Origin: Pseudomonas sp. M47T1
GTDB lineage: Bacteria; Pseudomonadota; Gammaproteobacteria; Pseudomonadales; Pseudomonadaceae
Assembly: GCF_000263855.1 (NCBI RefSeq)
Contig: NZ_AJWX01000016.1
Span: 1 to 64,000 of the forward strand
Reading direction: 5' to 3'
Length of the DNA: 64,000 nt
Shown here: positions 26,037 through 34,752 of the stretch, one piece after another
How positions within the stretch are numbered: position 1 is the stretch's first letter
Layout of the letters: each line of letters opens with the position of its first letter
Notes under the pieces: model-generated
Database searches by the model: none
The model's input: the letters and a program-made list of their open reading frames with translations, nothing else
Told to the model about the DNA's origin: nothing
Position numbers and translations under genes: made by a program

Positions 26037-26522
26037 ATGCCGATCGCTGCCAACAAGGCTGTCTCCATCGACTATACCCTGACCAACGACGCTGGTGAGG
26101 TCATCGACAGCTCCGCCGGCGGCGCGCCGCTGGTGTACCTGCAAGGCGCAGGTAACATCATTCCAGGCCTGGAAAAGGCCCTGGAAGGCAAGGACGTCGG
26201 TGCAGAACTGACCGTTGCCATCGAACCCGAAGAAGCCTACGGCGAATACTCGGCCGAACTGGTCAGCACGTTGAGCCGCAGCATGTTCGAAGGCGTTGAC
26301 GAGCTGGAAGTGGGCATGCAGTTCCACGCCTCCGCTCCGGACGGCCAGATGCAGATCGTCACCATTCGTGACCTGGACGGCGACGACGTCACCGTTGACG
26401 GCAACCACCCGCTGGCCGGTCAGCGCCTGCACTTCCAGGTCAAGATCGTCGCCATCCGTGACGCCAGCCAGGAAGAAATTGCCCACGGTCACGTGCACGG
26501 CGAAGGCGGTCACCAGCACTAA
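26037..26522 (+). CDS. slyD: SlyD-type FKBP peptidyl-prolyl isomerase
   Basis: 161 residues from the ATG at 26037 (AAAAAAGG upstream; in-frame ATG at 26016 possible). The FKBP core has YTLTNDAGEVIDSS and GLEKALEGKDVG; an insert-in-flap domain lies at about residues 68-125. The C-terminus HGHVHGEGGHQH is a short His-rich metal-binding tail, much shorter than E. coli SlyD's. A cytoplasmic foldase/chaperone. Synteny with pta on one side and glutathione peroxidase on the other is as in P. aeruginosa. Confidence 0.9.
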   Translation: MPIAANKAVSIDYTLTNDAGEVIDSSAGGAPLVYLQGAGNIIPGLEKALEGKDVGAELTVAIEPEEAYGEYSAELVSTLSRSMFEGVDELEVGMQFHASAPDGQMQIVTIRDLDGDDVTVDGNHPLAGQRLHFQVKIVAIRDASQEEIAHGHVHGEGGHQH

Positions 26523-26550
26523 TCCGAGCCCTCACGCCCGGATCAGCGCA

Positions 26551-26620
26551 AAGGCGCCCCTTCAGGTTCGATGAAATCTCGCAAGAGTGCTCATCGGGCT
26601 TGGACGGGCGCCTTTTCTGT
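26551..26620 (+). terminator. Possible terminator with long loop
   Basis: AAGGCGCCC (26551-26559) pairs with GGGCGCCTT (26606-26614), then TTCTGT. The 46-nt loop is unusually large. Lies between slyD and the glutathione peroxidase gene. Confidence 0.45.
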
Positions 26621-26678
26621 CTGCTAGTGTTTGAGAGCGCTCGTTTGCGCCACAGGGATTTGGATAGGGGAGTCCGTC

Positions 26679-27161
26679 ATGAGTATTTTCCACGACCTTA
26701 AACTGCAGGCGCTCGATGGCCAGGAACTGCCCCTGGCGCCCTTCAAGGGCAAGGTGGTGTTGGTGGTCAATGTGGCGTCCAAATGTGGCCTGACGCCGCA
26801 ATACGCCGCCTTGGAGAACCTGTATCAAACCTACAAGGACAAGGGCTTCAGCGTGCTGGGCCTGCCGTGCAACCAGTTCGCCGGGCAGGAGCCGGGCAGC
26901 GAGCAGGATATTCAGCAATTCTGCAGCCTGAACTACGGCGTCACCTTTCCGCTGAGCGCCAAGCTTGAGGTCAATGGCCATGGCCGTCATCGCCTTTACC
27001 AGTTACTGGCAGGCGAGGGTGCGGAGTTTCCAGGCGACATCACCTGGAACTTCGAGAAGTTCCTGGTAGGCAAGGATGGCCGCGTGCTGGCGCGGTTCTC
27101 GCCACGCACCACGCCTGACGACCCCACGGTGGTGCATGCCATTGAGAAAGCCCTGGCCTGA
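26679..27161 (+). CDS. Glutathione peroxidase (Cys type)
   Basis: 160 residues from the ATG at 26679 (AGGGGAG upstream). Peroxidatic Cys36 in VASKCGLTPQY replaces selenocysteine. The family motif LGLPCNQFAGQEPG is at about residues 62-75 and the catalytic Trp in the TWNFEKFL region. Reduces hydroperoxides, in bacteria usually with thioredoxin rather than glutathione. Cytoplasmic. Single-gene unit. Confidence 0.9.
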   Translation: MSIFHDLKLQALDGQELPLAPFKGKVVLVVNVASKCGLTPQYAALENLYQTYKDKGFSVLGLPCNQFAGQEPGSEQDIQQFCSLNYGVTFPLSAKLEVNGHGRHRLYQLLAGEGAEFPGDITWNFEKFLVGKDGRVLARFSPRTTPDDPTVVHAIEKALA

Positions 27162-27286
27162 CTCGCACGCCACCGGGCCCCTGTGCCCGGCAAGCGGCTG
27201 TTATCACGCAGATCAATAGTGCTGTAAGCGACGATGGCGGCGTTTTATGCTGCGATTCTTTGAGCCTTCTTTCAGAGGATCTGCGC

Positions 27287-28390
27287 ATGTCGGTCAACGC
27301 TCTGTTCAAGCCATTCCAGCTGGGTGCCCTGCAACTGCCGAACCGCGTGGTCATGGCACCCATGACTCGTTCGTTCTCGCCAGGCGGCGTGCCCACTGCC
27401 AAGGTGGTGGAGTATTACCGCCGGCGCGCGGCCGCAGGCGTTGGCCTGATCGTCACTGAAGGCACCACCGTGGGCCACAAGGCGGCCAACGGCTACCCGC
27501 ATGTGCCGCGTTTCTACGGCGTTGATGCGCTGGCCGGCTGGAAGAAGGTGGTGGACGCCGTGCACGCCGAAGGCGGCAAGATCGTGCCGCAGCTCTGGCA
27601 TGTAGGCAATGTGCGCCGCCTGGGCACCGAGCCGGACGCCAATGTGCCCGGCTATGGCCCGGTGGGCAAGGTCAAGGATGGCAAGGAGCTGGTGCACGGC
27701 ATGACCCATGAGGACGTTGCCGATGTGATCGCTGCCTTCGCCCAGGCCGCCGCCGATGCCAAGGCCATTGGCATGGATGGCGTGGAGATCCACGGAGCCC
27801 ACGGTTACCTGATCGACCAGTTCTTCTGGGAAGGCACCAACCAGCGCGATGATGAGTACGGTGGCAGCCTGGCCAAGCGGTCGCGTTTTGCCATCGAGCT
27901 GATCCGCGCCGTACGTGCGGCAACCGCCCCCGACTTCCCGATCATCTTCCGCTTTTCTCAGTGGAAGCAGCAGGACTACAGTGCCCGGCTGGTGCAAACC
28001 TCCGAGGCTCTGGGCGAGTTCCTCGCGCCGCTGGCCGACGCTGGCGTGGACATTTTCCACTGCTCCACGCGACGTTTCTGGGAGCCCGAGTTCGACGGTT
28101 CCGACCTCAACCTCGCCGGCTGGACCCGCCAATTGACCGGCAAGCCGACCATCACCGTGGGCAGCGTGGGCCTGGACGGCGAGTTCCTGCAGTTCATGGT
28201 GGATACCGACAGGGTCGCGCAGCCGGCCAGCCTTGAGAACCTGCTCAAGCGCCTGGCCGCCGATGAGTTCGACTTGGTGGCGGTGGGCCGTGCGTTGCTG
28301 GTGGATCCCGACTGGGCCGCTAAAGTACGTGACGGCCGTGAACAGGACATTCTGCCCTTCAGCCGTGAAGCGTTGACGAGCCTGGTTTGA
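27287..28390 (+). CDS. Old Yellow Enzyme family NADH:flavin oxidoreductase
   Basis: 367 residues from the ATG at 27287 (AGAGGA upstream). FMN-binding TIM barrel: FKPFQLGALQLPNRVVMAPM at the start, HGAHGYLIDQFFW (substrate His pair, about residues 170-182) and the QRDDEYGGS signature. Reduces activated alkenes or nitro-compounds with NAD(P)H, as in XenB/NemA. Its 3' end overlaps the convergent glycosyltransferase gene by 32 bases. Confidence 0.88.
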   Translation: MSVNALFKPFQLGALQLPNRVVMAPMTRSFSPGGVPTAKVVEYYRRRAAAGVGLIVTEGTTVGHKAANGYPHVPRFYGVDALAGWKKVVDAVHAEGGKIVPQLWHVGNVRRLGTEPDANVPGYGPVGKVKDGKELVHGMTHEDVADVIAAFAQAAADAKAIGMDGVEIHGAHGYLIDQFFWEGTNQRDDEYGGSLAKRSRFAIELIRAVRAATAPDFPIIFRFSQWKQQDYSARLVQTSEALGEFLAPLADAGVDIFHCSTRRFWEPEFDGSDLNLAGWTRQLTGKPTITVGSVGLDGEFLQFMVDTDRVAQPASLENLLKRLAADEFDLVAVGRALLVDPDWAAKVRDGREQDILPFSREALTSLV

Positions 28391-29561
28391 TCGCAAAACC
28401 ACTCATGCGCTGCGCGGCGGCCTGACAGGCGCCGCGCAATTGGCTTTCAAACTGCTCGATGATCGCTGCCCAGCCCTGGCGGCGGGCGTGCTGACGGGCA
28501 TTGAGGCGAATGCGGCGCAGGGTTTCACTGTCTTCCAGCAGCCAGCCGGCAGCATCAAAAAATGCTTCTTCGTCGCCAGGCATTGCCAGCGCGCCGTTAT
28601 GGCCATGGCGAATGTGCTGGCCGGCCGCAGCCTCGTCGTAGGCCACCACCCCCAACCCCGACGCCAGGGCTTCCAGTACCACGTTGCCGAAGGTCTCGCT
28701 CAAGCTGGGAAACAGGAACACGTCGCCGCTGGCGTAGTGCGTGGCCAGTTCCTCGCCACGCTTGGCGCCACAGAAAATCGCTTCAGGCATTTGCTGTTCC
28801 AGGGCAGCGCGTTGCGGCCCGTCGCCGACGATGACCAGGCGCAGGCGGTGCAGCGGGTAGTTCAGTTGCAGCGTGTCGAGGCAGCGTTTGAGCAGGCCGA
28901 GGTTTTTTTCCGCCGCCAGCCTGCCTACGTGAATCAGGGCGATGTCCTCAGGCCCCAGGCCCCAGCTTTCGCGCAGGCCCTGGCAGCGGCGAGCCGGGCT
29001 GAACAGCTGGCTATCCACCCCGCGGGACAGTAAGGCCAGGCGCTCGAAACCGCGGCGCTCCAGGCTCTGGCGCTGGGTAGCGCTGGGCACAAGGGTCAAT
29101 TGCGTACGGTTGTGGAACCAGCGCAGGTAGCCAGTGAGCAGCCTCGTCAGCAGGCCCAGGCCGTATTCGCGGGTGTATTGCTGAAAATTGGTGTGGAAGC
29201 CGCTGACCACGGCAATTTTCAGCCGTCGTGCCGCGCGCAGCGCGTTCAGGCCGAGCGGGCCTTGCGTGGCGATGTACAACACGTCGGGGCGCACCCGGCG
29301 CCAGCGTCGCAGCAGTTTGTGCATCGATGCCTGGCCCCATTGCAGGCCTGGGTAGCCCGGCAGTGGCCAGCCACGGCACAGCAGCACTTGGTCGTCGACT
29401 TGGCCCCGTTCGTCGATATTTTGCCGGGGGCGAACAATCTCGACCTGATGGCCGCGTGCGCGCAAACCTTCGCTCAGGCGGCCAAGGGTGTTGGCCACAC
29501 CGTTGATTTCGGATGGAAAGGTTTCAGTAACCAGGGTGATGCGCAGCGATGGTGTGGTCAT
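28359..29561 (-). CDS. GT4 family glycosyltransferase
   Basis: 400 residues, GT-B fold. The N-terminal Gly-rich start is LVTETFPSEINGVANTLGRL. The C-terminal nucleotide-sugar domain contains IHVGRLAAEKNL near residue 211 and the acidic motif FPSLSETFGNVVLEALASG near 303. Resembles alpha-mannosyl or alpha-glucosyl transferases acting on diacylglycerol or phosphatidylinositol. Cytoplasmic face of the inner membrane. Donor and acceptor not assignable. Tail overlaps the convergent OYE gene by 32 bases. Confidence 0.85.
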   Translation of the reverse strand: MTTPSLRITLVTETFPSEINGVANTLGRLSEGLRARGHQVEIVRPRQNIDERGQVDDQVLLCRGWPLPGYPGLQWGQASMHKLLRRWRRVRPDVLYIATQGPLGLNALRAARRLKIAVVSGFHTNFQQYTREYGLGLLTRLLTGYLRWFHNRTQLTLVPSATQRQSLERRGFERLALLSRGVDSQLFSPARRCQGLRESWGLGPEDIALIHVGRLAAEKNLGLLKRCLDTLQLNYPLHRLRLVIVGDGPQRAALEQQMPEAIFCGAKRGEELATHYASGDVFLFPSLSETFGNVVLEALASGLGVVAYDEAAAGQHIRHGHNGALAMPGDEEAFFDAAGWLLEDSETLRRIRLNARQHARRQGWAAIIEQFESQLRGACQAAAQRMSGFAIKPGSSTLHG

Positions 29562-29686
29562 GGAATGAGTGTCGGATCAGGCGATTGCGAGGTTGTGGCA
29601 GGTCAATGACAAATTCATGACGGCCAACGGGCGCCTGCAAATCGCCTAGTGTTTAGAAACAACCTGCGCGCATTCGGGTGATCGCC

Positions 29687-30262
29687 ATGTCCGATAACCT
29701 TTACGCGCCGCCTCAGGCGGATCTGCGTATGCCAGCGGTCAGGGAGCCCGCGTTCTACACCGTTTCAGATGCGAAGTTTTTGACCTTGTTCTTCGCCAGC
29801 CTCGGCCTGTACCTGGTGTACTGGTCGTGGAGGAACTGGCGACGCTACCAGCGCGCTACCGGTGCCAACGTTTCGCCGCTGGCCCGTGGCTTGCTGCCGC
29901 TGTTCTTCACCCATGCCTTGCTGTTTCGTGCCGAGGACCTGCTGCGCGAGCGCGGCATGCACTCCATCGAACCGCCCGAGCGCTGGGCCAACCGTTTTGT
30001 CGCGGCAACGGTGCTTGGGCTGCTGTTCAACGGCATGGCGCGCAACGACATTGGCTACCCGTTGACCGACCTGGGTTGCCTGGCCATGCTGGTGGTGCAG
30101 GGCTTGGCGGTGTGCAAGGGCCAGCAACTGCTCAACTTTGCCGCCGATGACCCGCTGGGCGAAAGCAATTCGCGACTGCACTGGGTGGATTACCTGTGCC
30201 TGGTGCCGGGCGTGCTGGTGTGGTTGTTCATCCTGCTGGCCTACTGGGCCGATTCCGCCTAG
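29687..30262 (+). CDS. Hypothetical membrane protein
   Basis: 191 residues from the ATG at 29687 (a GTG at 29678 is possible). The N-terminus MSDNLYAPPQADLR is a motif common to a group of small Pseudomonas membrane proteins. Four likely membrane helices: FLTLFFASLGLYLVYWSW, FVAATVLGLLF, LGCLAMLVVQGLAV and LCLVPGVLVWLFILLAYW. No catalytic motif seen. Function unknown. Confidence 0.75.
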   Translation: MSDNLYAPPQADLRMPAVREPAFYTVSDAKFLTLFFASLGLYLVYWSWRNWRRYQRATGANVSPLARGLLPLFFTHALLFRAEDLLRERGMHSIEPPERWANRFVAATVLGLLFNGMARNDIGYPLTDLGCLAMLVVQGLAVCKGQQLLNFAADDPLGESNSRLHWVDYLCLVPGVLVWLFILLAYWADSA

Positions 30263-30273
30263 CGCGACATCCC

Positions 30274-30372
30274 GGAGCTGCCGCCAGCCTGCGAAAAGGT
30301 TCGTAGGACATTCGGCGCTGTTATGTCGAACGCGGGCCCGCGTTGCGCGCCTTCGCAGCCTGGCGGCAGCCC
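30274..30372. repeat. REPIN of the GCTGCCGCCAG type
   Basis: Arms 30274-30295 (GAGCTGCCGCCAGCCTGCGA core) and 30351-30372 (CTTCGCAGCCTGGCGGCAGC). Same family as 58683-58776 and, degenerate, 51211-51300. Confidence 0.8.
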
Positions 30373-30388
30373 CTGCGAGGGGTGGCGT

Positions 30389-31117
30389 TCAGCCGCGTTC
30401 GCGCACCCAGAACAGGGTGGCGCCGGCCACGGCGGCGGGCATCATCAGCAGGTTCACCAGCGGTATCAGCAACACCAGGTAAACGATGCCGCCGAAACCC
30501 AGGCTCTGCCAGCGTTTTTCCCGCAGCCAGGCAAGCATATCGGGCCAGCTCATCTTGTGGTTATCCGCCGGGTAGTCGATGTACTGGATGGCCATCATCC
30601 ACACACCGAACAGCAGCCACAACGGCGCCGCCACCACATTCACCACCGGAATCAGCGACAGCACGAACAGCGCCAGCGTGCGCGGCAGGAAGTAACCCAG
30701 CTTGCGCATCTCGCGGCTCATGGTGCGGGGCACTTCGCTGGCCAGGTCGCGCCACTTGAACGGCGGGAAGTCATCCTTGCCGCGCACCACGATTTCCACC
30801 TTCTCCGCCAGAAAGCTGTTGAACGGCGCGGCCACGATATTGGCGACCATGGTGAAGCAGAAGAACACCATCAGCACCACCAGCGCCACGAACAGCGGCC
30901 ACAGGATATAGCTCAGGAAGTTCAGCCACGAGGGCAGGGTGGGCATCAGGTGGTCCACCCACTGGCCGAACGCATGGCCGGCAAAATAGATCAGGCCAAC
31001 GAACAGCACCAGGTTGATGGCCAGCGGCAGCAGGACAAATAGCCGCAGGCCGGGGCTCAAAACCAGCTTCAGGCCTTCACGCAGGTACTGCGGGCCGGAC
31101 AGGACAGGGGCTTGCAT
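30389..31117 (-). CDS. cysZ: Sulfate transporter CysZ
   Basis: 242 residues with four or more membrane helices and the EI24/CysZ pattern (PQYLREGLKLVLSPGLR, VANIVAAPFNSFLAEKVE). CysZ imports sulfate for cysteine biosynthesis in the cytoplasmic membrane. GGAG precedes the ATG. Divergent from the AhpC-type peroxiredoxin gene, the same neighbourhood as P. aeruginosa PA0846-PA0849. Confidence 0.9.
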   Translation of the reverse strand: MQAPVLSGPQYLREGLKLVLSPGLRLFVLLPLAINLVLFVGLIYFAGHAFGQWVDHLMPTLPSWLNFLSYILWPLFVALVVLMVFFCFTMVANIVAAPFNSFLAEKVEIVVRGKDDFPPFKWRDLASEVPRTMSREMRKLGYFLPRTLALFVLSLIPVVNVVAAPLWLLFGVWMMAIQYIDYPADNHKMSWPDMLAWLREKRWQSLGFGGIVYLVLLIPLVNLLMMPAAVAGATLFWVRERG

Positions 31118-31349
31118 AGTGTGCTCCGTGGGGAAATCGGGCCGACATTACCGGCTTTGGGCGTAGCGGGAAAGTGAAGTCGCGGCCAGGAAATGCACTG
31201 TAACAAAGCCCCGCTGCGGCATGCTCACACGTATAGAGAGGGGCTATGAGGTGGATTGTGAAACGATATTTCCTTACCCTTGCTGCTCTCGCTACAGTGC
31301 GCACATCAAATTTCCAACCCTTCCCGATCTTAAACTTCAAGGAGTTCCC

Positions 31350-31949
31350 ATGAGCATTCTGGTCAACAAGCAGGCCCCCGACTTCGACGCCCCGGCCGTA
31401 CTGGGTGATGGTTCGATCGTCGACAGCTTCAAGCTGTCCTCGCTGCATGGCAAGTATGTAGTGCTGTTCTTCTGGCCTCTGGACTTCACCTTCGTGTGCC
31501 CGTCCGAGATCATTGCGCATAATAACCGCATGGCGAAGTTCCGCGAGCTGGGTGTGGAAGTGGTTGGCGTTTCCGTTGACTCGCAGTTCACCCACTACGC
31601 CTGGCGCAGCACCCCGGTTGAGAAAGGCGGCATCGGTGAAGTCGAGTTCACCATGGTGGCCGACGTCAAGCACGAAATCACCCGTGCCTACGGTATCGAG
31701 CACGAAGACGGCGTGGCCCTGCGTGCCTCGTTCCTGATCGACCAGAAGGGCGTGGTGCAGCACCAGGTTGTCAACAACCTGCCGCTGGGCCGTGAAGTTG
31801 ACGAGATGGTGCGCCTGGTAGAAGCCCTGCAGTTCACCGAGCAGTATGGCGAAGTGTGCCCGGCGGGCTGGCGCCCAGGCCAGAAAGGCATGAAGGCCGA
31901 CGCCAAGGGCGTGGCCGATTACCTGGCCGAGAACGCCGCCAGCCTGTAA
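31350..31949 (+). CDS. AhpC-type 2-Cys peroxiredoxin
   Basis: 199 residues from the ATG at 31350 (AAGGAG). Peroxidatic Cys50 sits in DFTFVCPSEI and the resolving Cys (~170) in GEVCPAGW, the typical 2-Cys arrangement. Detoxifies H2O2 and organic hydroperoxides; the adjacent thioredoxin reductase gene supports a thioredoxin-dependent system. Cytoplasmic. A terminator separates it from trxB. Confidence 0.9.
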   Translation: MSILVNKQAPDFDAPAVLGDGSIVDSFKLSSLHGKYVVLFFWPLDFTFVCPSEIIAHNNRMAKFRELGVEVVGVSVDSQFTHYAWRSTPVEKGGIGEVEFTMVADVKHEITRAYGIEHEDGVALRASFLIDQKGVVQHQVVNNLPLGREVDEMVRLVEALQFTEQYGEVCPAGWRPGQKGMKADAKGVADYLAENAASL

Positions 31950-31958
31950 GCAGTTTCC

Positions 31959-32006
31959 AGGACGGGTGAGCAATAGCCTTCCCCAAGGTTTCAGCCGTCC
32001 TTTTTT
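31959..32006 (+). terminator. Terminator after peroxiredoxin gene
   Basis: GGACGG (31960-31965) pairs with CCGTCC (31995-32000), followed by TTTTTT. The loop is 29 nt and may contain an inner stem. Confidence 0.6.
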
Positions 32007-32072
32007 AATTCCAGCCGGTTCGCCGGTATTGCGAGCCTGACGCTACAATGTCGGGGTCCAAAGGAGTCAGCC

Positions 32073-33035
32073 ATGTCTGAAGCACGTCATTCCCGAGTGA
32101 TTATCCTCGGTTCCGGCCCTGCCGGTTATAGCGCTGCCGTCTATGCAGCCCGCGCCAACCTCAAGCCGCTGCTGATCACCGGCATGCAGGCGGGCGGTCA
32201 ACTGACCACCACCACCGAAGTCGACAACTGGCCGGGCGACGTCCACGGCCTGACCGGCCCGGCGTTGATGGAGCGCATGCGCGAGCACGCCGAGCGGTTC
32301 GAGACTGAAATCGTCTTCGACCACATCAACTCGGTTGACCTGGCCGGCAAGCCTTTCTCGCTGACCGGCGACAGCGGCACCTACACCTGCGACGCGCTGA
32401 TCATCGCTACAGGCGCCAGCGCTCGCTACCTGGGCCTGCCGTCGGAAGAAACCTTCATGGGCAAGGGCGTTTCCGCCTGCGCTACCTGCGACGGTTTCTT
32501 CTACCGCAACAAGCCGGTGGCCGTTGTCGGTGGTGGCAACACGGCGGTCGAAGAGGCGCTGTACCTGGCTAACATCGCCAGCAAGGTGACCCTGGTACAC
32601 CGTCGCGAAACCTTCCGCGCCGAGAAGATCCTGATCGACAAGCTGCACGCCCGTGTGGCCGAAGGCAAGATCGAGCTCAAGCTCAACGCTACCCTGGACG
32701 AAGTGCTGGGTGACAACATGGGCGTGACCGGTGCGCGCCTGAAGAACAACGACGGCACCTTCGACGAGCTGAAAGTGGACGGCGTGTTCATCGCCATCGG
32801 CCACACGCCGAACACCGCGCTCTTCGAAGGCCAATTGGCATTGAAGGACGGCTACATGGTGGTTGCCGGTGGCCGTGAAGGCAACGCCACCGCCACCAGC
32901 GTGGAAGGCGTGTTCGCCGCCGGCGACGTGGCCGACCACGTGTATCGTCAGGCCATCACCTCGGCCGGTGCCGGCTGCATGGCCGCGCTGGACGTGGAAC
33001 GCTACCTGGACGGCCTGCAGAACGCGTCGTTCTGA
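32073..33035 (+). CDS. trxB: Thioredoxin reductase
   Basis: 320 residues. FAD motif LGSGPAGYSAAVYAARA at 12-28, redox-active CATC at Cys136/Cys139, NADPH motif VVGGGNTAVEEALYL in the middle, and a final FAD segment GVFAAGDVADH. Reduces thioredoxin with NADPH. Close to the peroxiredoxin gene but with a terminator between, so it probably has its own promoter. Confidence 0.96.
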   Translation: MSEARHSRVIILGSGPAGYSAAVYAARANLKPLLITGMQAGGQLTTTTEVDNWPGDVHGLTGPALMERMREHAERFETEIVFDHINSVDLAGKPFSLTGDSGTYTCDALIIATGASARYLGLPSEETFMGKGVSACATCDGFFYRNKPVAVVGGGNTAVEEALYLANIASKVTLVHRRETFRAEKILIDKLHARVAEGKIELKLNATLDEVLGDNMGVTGARLKNNDGTFDELKVDGVFIAIGHTPNTALFEGQLALKDGYMVVAGGREGNATATSVEGVFAAGDVADHVYRQAITSAGAGCMAALDVERYLDGLQNASF

Positions 33036-33106
33036 TGGCTGCGCTCTCAGGACGCTGAAGTCCTGTGGGAGCGGGCAACAGGCCTCTGAGGTAGTGATTC
33101 AGGCAC

Positions 33107-33137
33107 AAAAAACCGGCCATCGCGGCCGGTTTTTTTG
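33107..33137. terminator. Bidirectional terminator
   Basis: Stem ACCGGCC (33112-33118) / GGCCGGT (33124-33130) between A6 and T7 runs. Serves trxB (+) and the fol operon (-). Confidence 0.9.
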
Positions 33138-33147
33138 TGGGCGGGAT

Positions 33148-33489
33148 TCAGCCCTTGTGCGTCAGCGGCTGCACGGCAAACTTCACCCCGCCCAGGCCAT
33201 GGGCGATCAGGTTGCGAATGTTGCCGTGGTCGCTGCCTTCCGGCGTGGCCACCACCGAACGGTAGTGCTCGCCGAACGCCAGCAAGGCTTCCTGGTCGCT
33301 CAGGCCTTCCAGCACGGCCAGGCCCAGGGTCTTGCACGAGCCTTCGTTCTGGCCCGCGGCGTTTTCCAGTTCGCCGTTGGTGAAGGCCTGTGGCTGGTAG
33401 TCATAGTGCGCGGCCACGAACGCCAGGGTGTCGGCAAAAACGTGTTCGCCACTGGCGAGCCGAGTGCGCAGGGTGTTCAGGTCAGTCAT
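33148..33489 (-). CDS. HopJ-type protein
   Basis: 113 residues from the ATG at 33489. Matches the HopJ family, small proteins named after a P. syringae type III candidate but widely found as housekeeping-looking genes. Motif GQNEGSCKTLGLAVLEGLS is near residue 46. Its ATG overlaps the stop of the DUF1244 gene by 4 bases, so it is the last gene of the folM-folE-folX operon. Function unknown; here the context is pterin metabolism. Confidence 0.8.
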   Translation of the reverse strand: MTDLNTLRTRLASGEHVFADTLAFVAAHYDYQPQAFTNGELENAAGQNEGSCKTLGLAVLEGLSDQEALLAFGEHYRSVVATPEGSDHGNIRNLIAHGLGGVKFAVQPLTHKG

Positions 33490-33779
33490 TGTGTTTTTCC
33501 TTTGGCGAACGCCGCTTGTTGGTCGGCGCTGGCTTCTTTCTGATAAAGATCTTTCCACTGGTTGTACGGCATGCCGTACACCACTTCGCGGGCGTCATCG
33601 AGGCTGACGTCGATCTGACGCTCATCGGCTTCGGCCTTGTACCATTTGGACAGGCAGTTGCGGCAGAAGCCGGCAAGGTTCATCAGGTCGATGTTCTGCA
33701 CGTCGGTGCGTTTGCCCAGGTGCTGCACCAGGCGGCGGAAGGCCGCGGCTTCAAGTTCCAGGCGTTGTTGATCGTTCAT
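33486..33779 (-). CDS. DUF1244 protein
   Basis: 97 residues, helical. Matches DUF1244 with the conserved NLAGFCRNCLSKWY motif, whose Cys pair could bind metal. It overlaps hopJ and follows folX by 12 bases, so it is in the monapterin operon. No established function. Confidence 0.85.
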   Translation of the reverse strand: MNDQQRLELEAAAFRRLVQHLGKRTDVQNIDLMNLAGFCRNCLSKWYKAEADERQIDVSLDDAREVVYGMPYNQWKDLYQKEASADQQAAFAKGKTQ

Positions 33780-33791
33780 GGCAGGTTCCGT

Positions 33792-34163
33792 TCAGCGCCG
33801 CGCGGCCAGGGTGATGGACACCGACTCGGCAAAGCGCAGGGCATGGGGTTTATCGACTTCGACTTCGGCGTACAGCACGGCCTCGTTGGCCATCACCAGG
33901 TCGAGCAGTTCCTGGGTCAGGCGCTCCAGCAAGGCGAATCGGTTGCCTTCCACGTGCTGGATCACCGCCTTGGTGATGGTGCGGTAGTTCAGCGCGTGAT
34001 CAATGTCGTTGTCACGCACCGCCTCTTGGGCGGCGTACAGAATGGTGAGGTTGATCAGCACATCCTGCTTGTTGAGGATCTCGTCCTCGTTGATTCCGAT
34101 AAAGGTGCGCAAGCACAGGTCCTTGACCCGGATGCGCGCCATTCCTGGCTCCAGTTGTGGCAT
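33792..34163 (-). CDS. folX: Dihydroneopterin triphosphate 2'-epimerase
   Basis: 123 residues from the ATG at 34163, two bases before the end of folE. FolB-like tunnel fold: RIRVKDLCLRTFIGINEDE, and the active-site Lys in the VEVDKPHALRFAES end. FolX converts dihydroneopterin triphosphate to the monapterin epimer, the step that commits the pathway to tetrahydromonapterin, the cofactor of phenylalanine hydroxylase in pseudomonads. Confidence 0.9.
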   Translation of the reverse strand: MPQLEPGMARIRVKDLCLRTFIGINEDEILNKQDVLINLTILYAAQEAVRDNDIDHALNYRTITKAVIQHVEGNRFALLERLTQELLDLVMANEAVLYAEVEVDKPHALRFAESVSITLAARR

Positions 34164-34165
34164 TG

Positions 34166-34726
34166 CTACTTGCTCCGTCCAATCAATTGCAGGAATTCCT
34201 GGCGGGTGGTGCTCGAGTCCCGGAAGGCGCCGAGCATCACCGAGGTGTTCATCACCGAGTTCTGTTTCTCTACCCCGCGCATCATCATGCACATGTGCTT
34301 GGCCTCGATCACCACCGCCACGCCAGCCGCCCCGGTCACGTCGCGCACCGCCTCGGCAATCTGGCGGGTGAGGTTTTCCTGGATCTGCAGGCGACGGGCG
34401 AACATGTCGACGATGCGTGCGATCTTCGACAGCCCCAGCACCTTGCCGGTGGGAATATAGGCCACGTGAGCCTTGCCGATGAAGGGCAGCAGGTGATGTT
34501 CGCACAAGGAGTACAGCTCGATGTCCTGGACAATGACCATCTCGTCATTGTCGGAGGCGAACAGCGCACCATTGACGATCTGTTCCAGCGTCTGCTCGTA
34601 GCCATGACACAGGTACTGCATGGCCTTGGCAGCGCGCTTGGGGGTGTCCAGCAGGCCTTCGCGCTCGGGGTCTTCACCCAGTGCCTTGAGAATTTCGCGA
34701 TAGTGCTGCGGCAGGCTTGAGTTCAT
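34166..34726 (-). CDS. folE: GTP cyclohydrolase I
   Basis: 186 residues, type IA enzyme. Zinc ligands visible in SLCEHHLLPF (Cys75, His78) and the second Cys in AKHMCMMMRGV. Converts GTP to dihydroneopterin triphosphate, the first step of folate and pterin synthesis. Located between folM and folX in an apparent operon dedicated to monapterin. In P. putida a folE is among reported light-induced genes, relevant to the neighbouring LitR-like and LOV genes. Confidence 0.95.
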   Translation of the reverse strand: MNSSLPQHYREILKALGEDPEREGLLDTPKRAAKAMQYLCHGYEQTLEQIVNGALFASDNDEMVIVQDIELYSLCEHHLLPFIGKAHVAYIPTGKVLGLSKIARIVDMFARRLQIQENLTRQIAEAVRDVTGAAGVAVVIEAKHMCMMMRGVEKQNSVMNTSVMLGAFRDSSTTRQEFLQLIGRSK

Positions 34727-34752
34727 GAAGGCTACATCCTCGCGCGGTGCGC

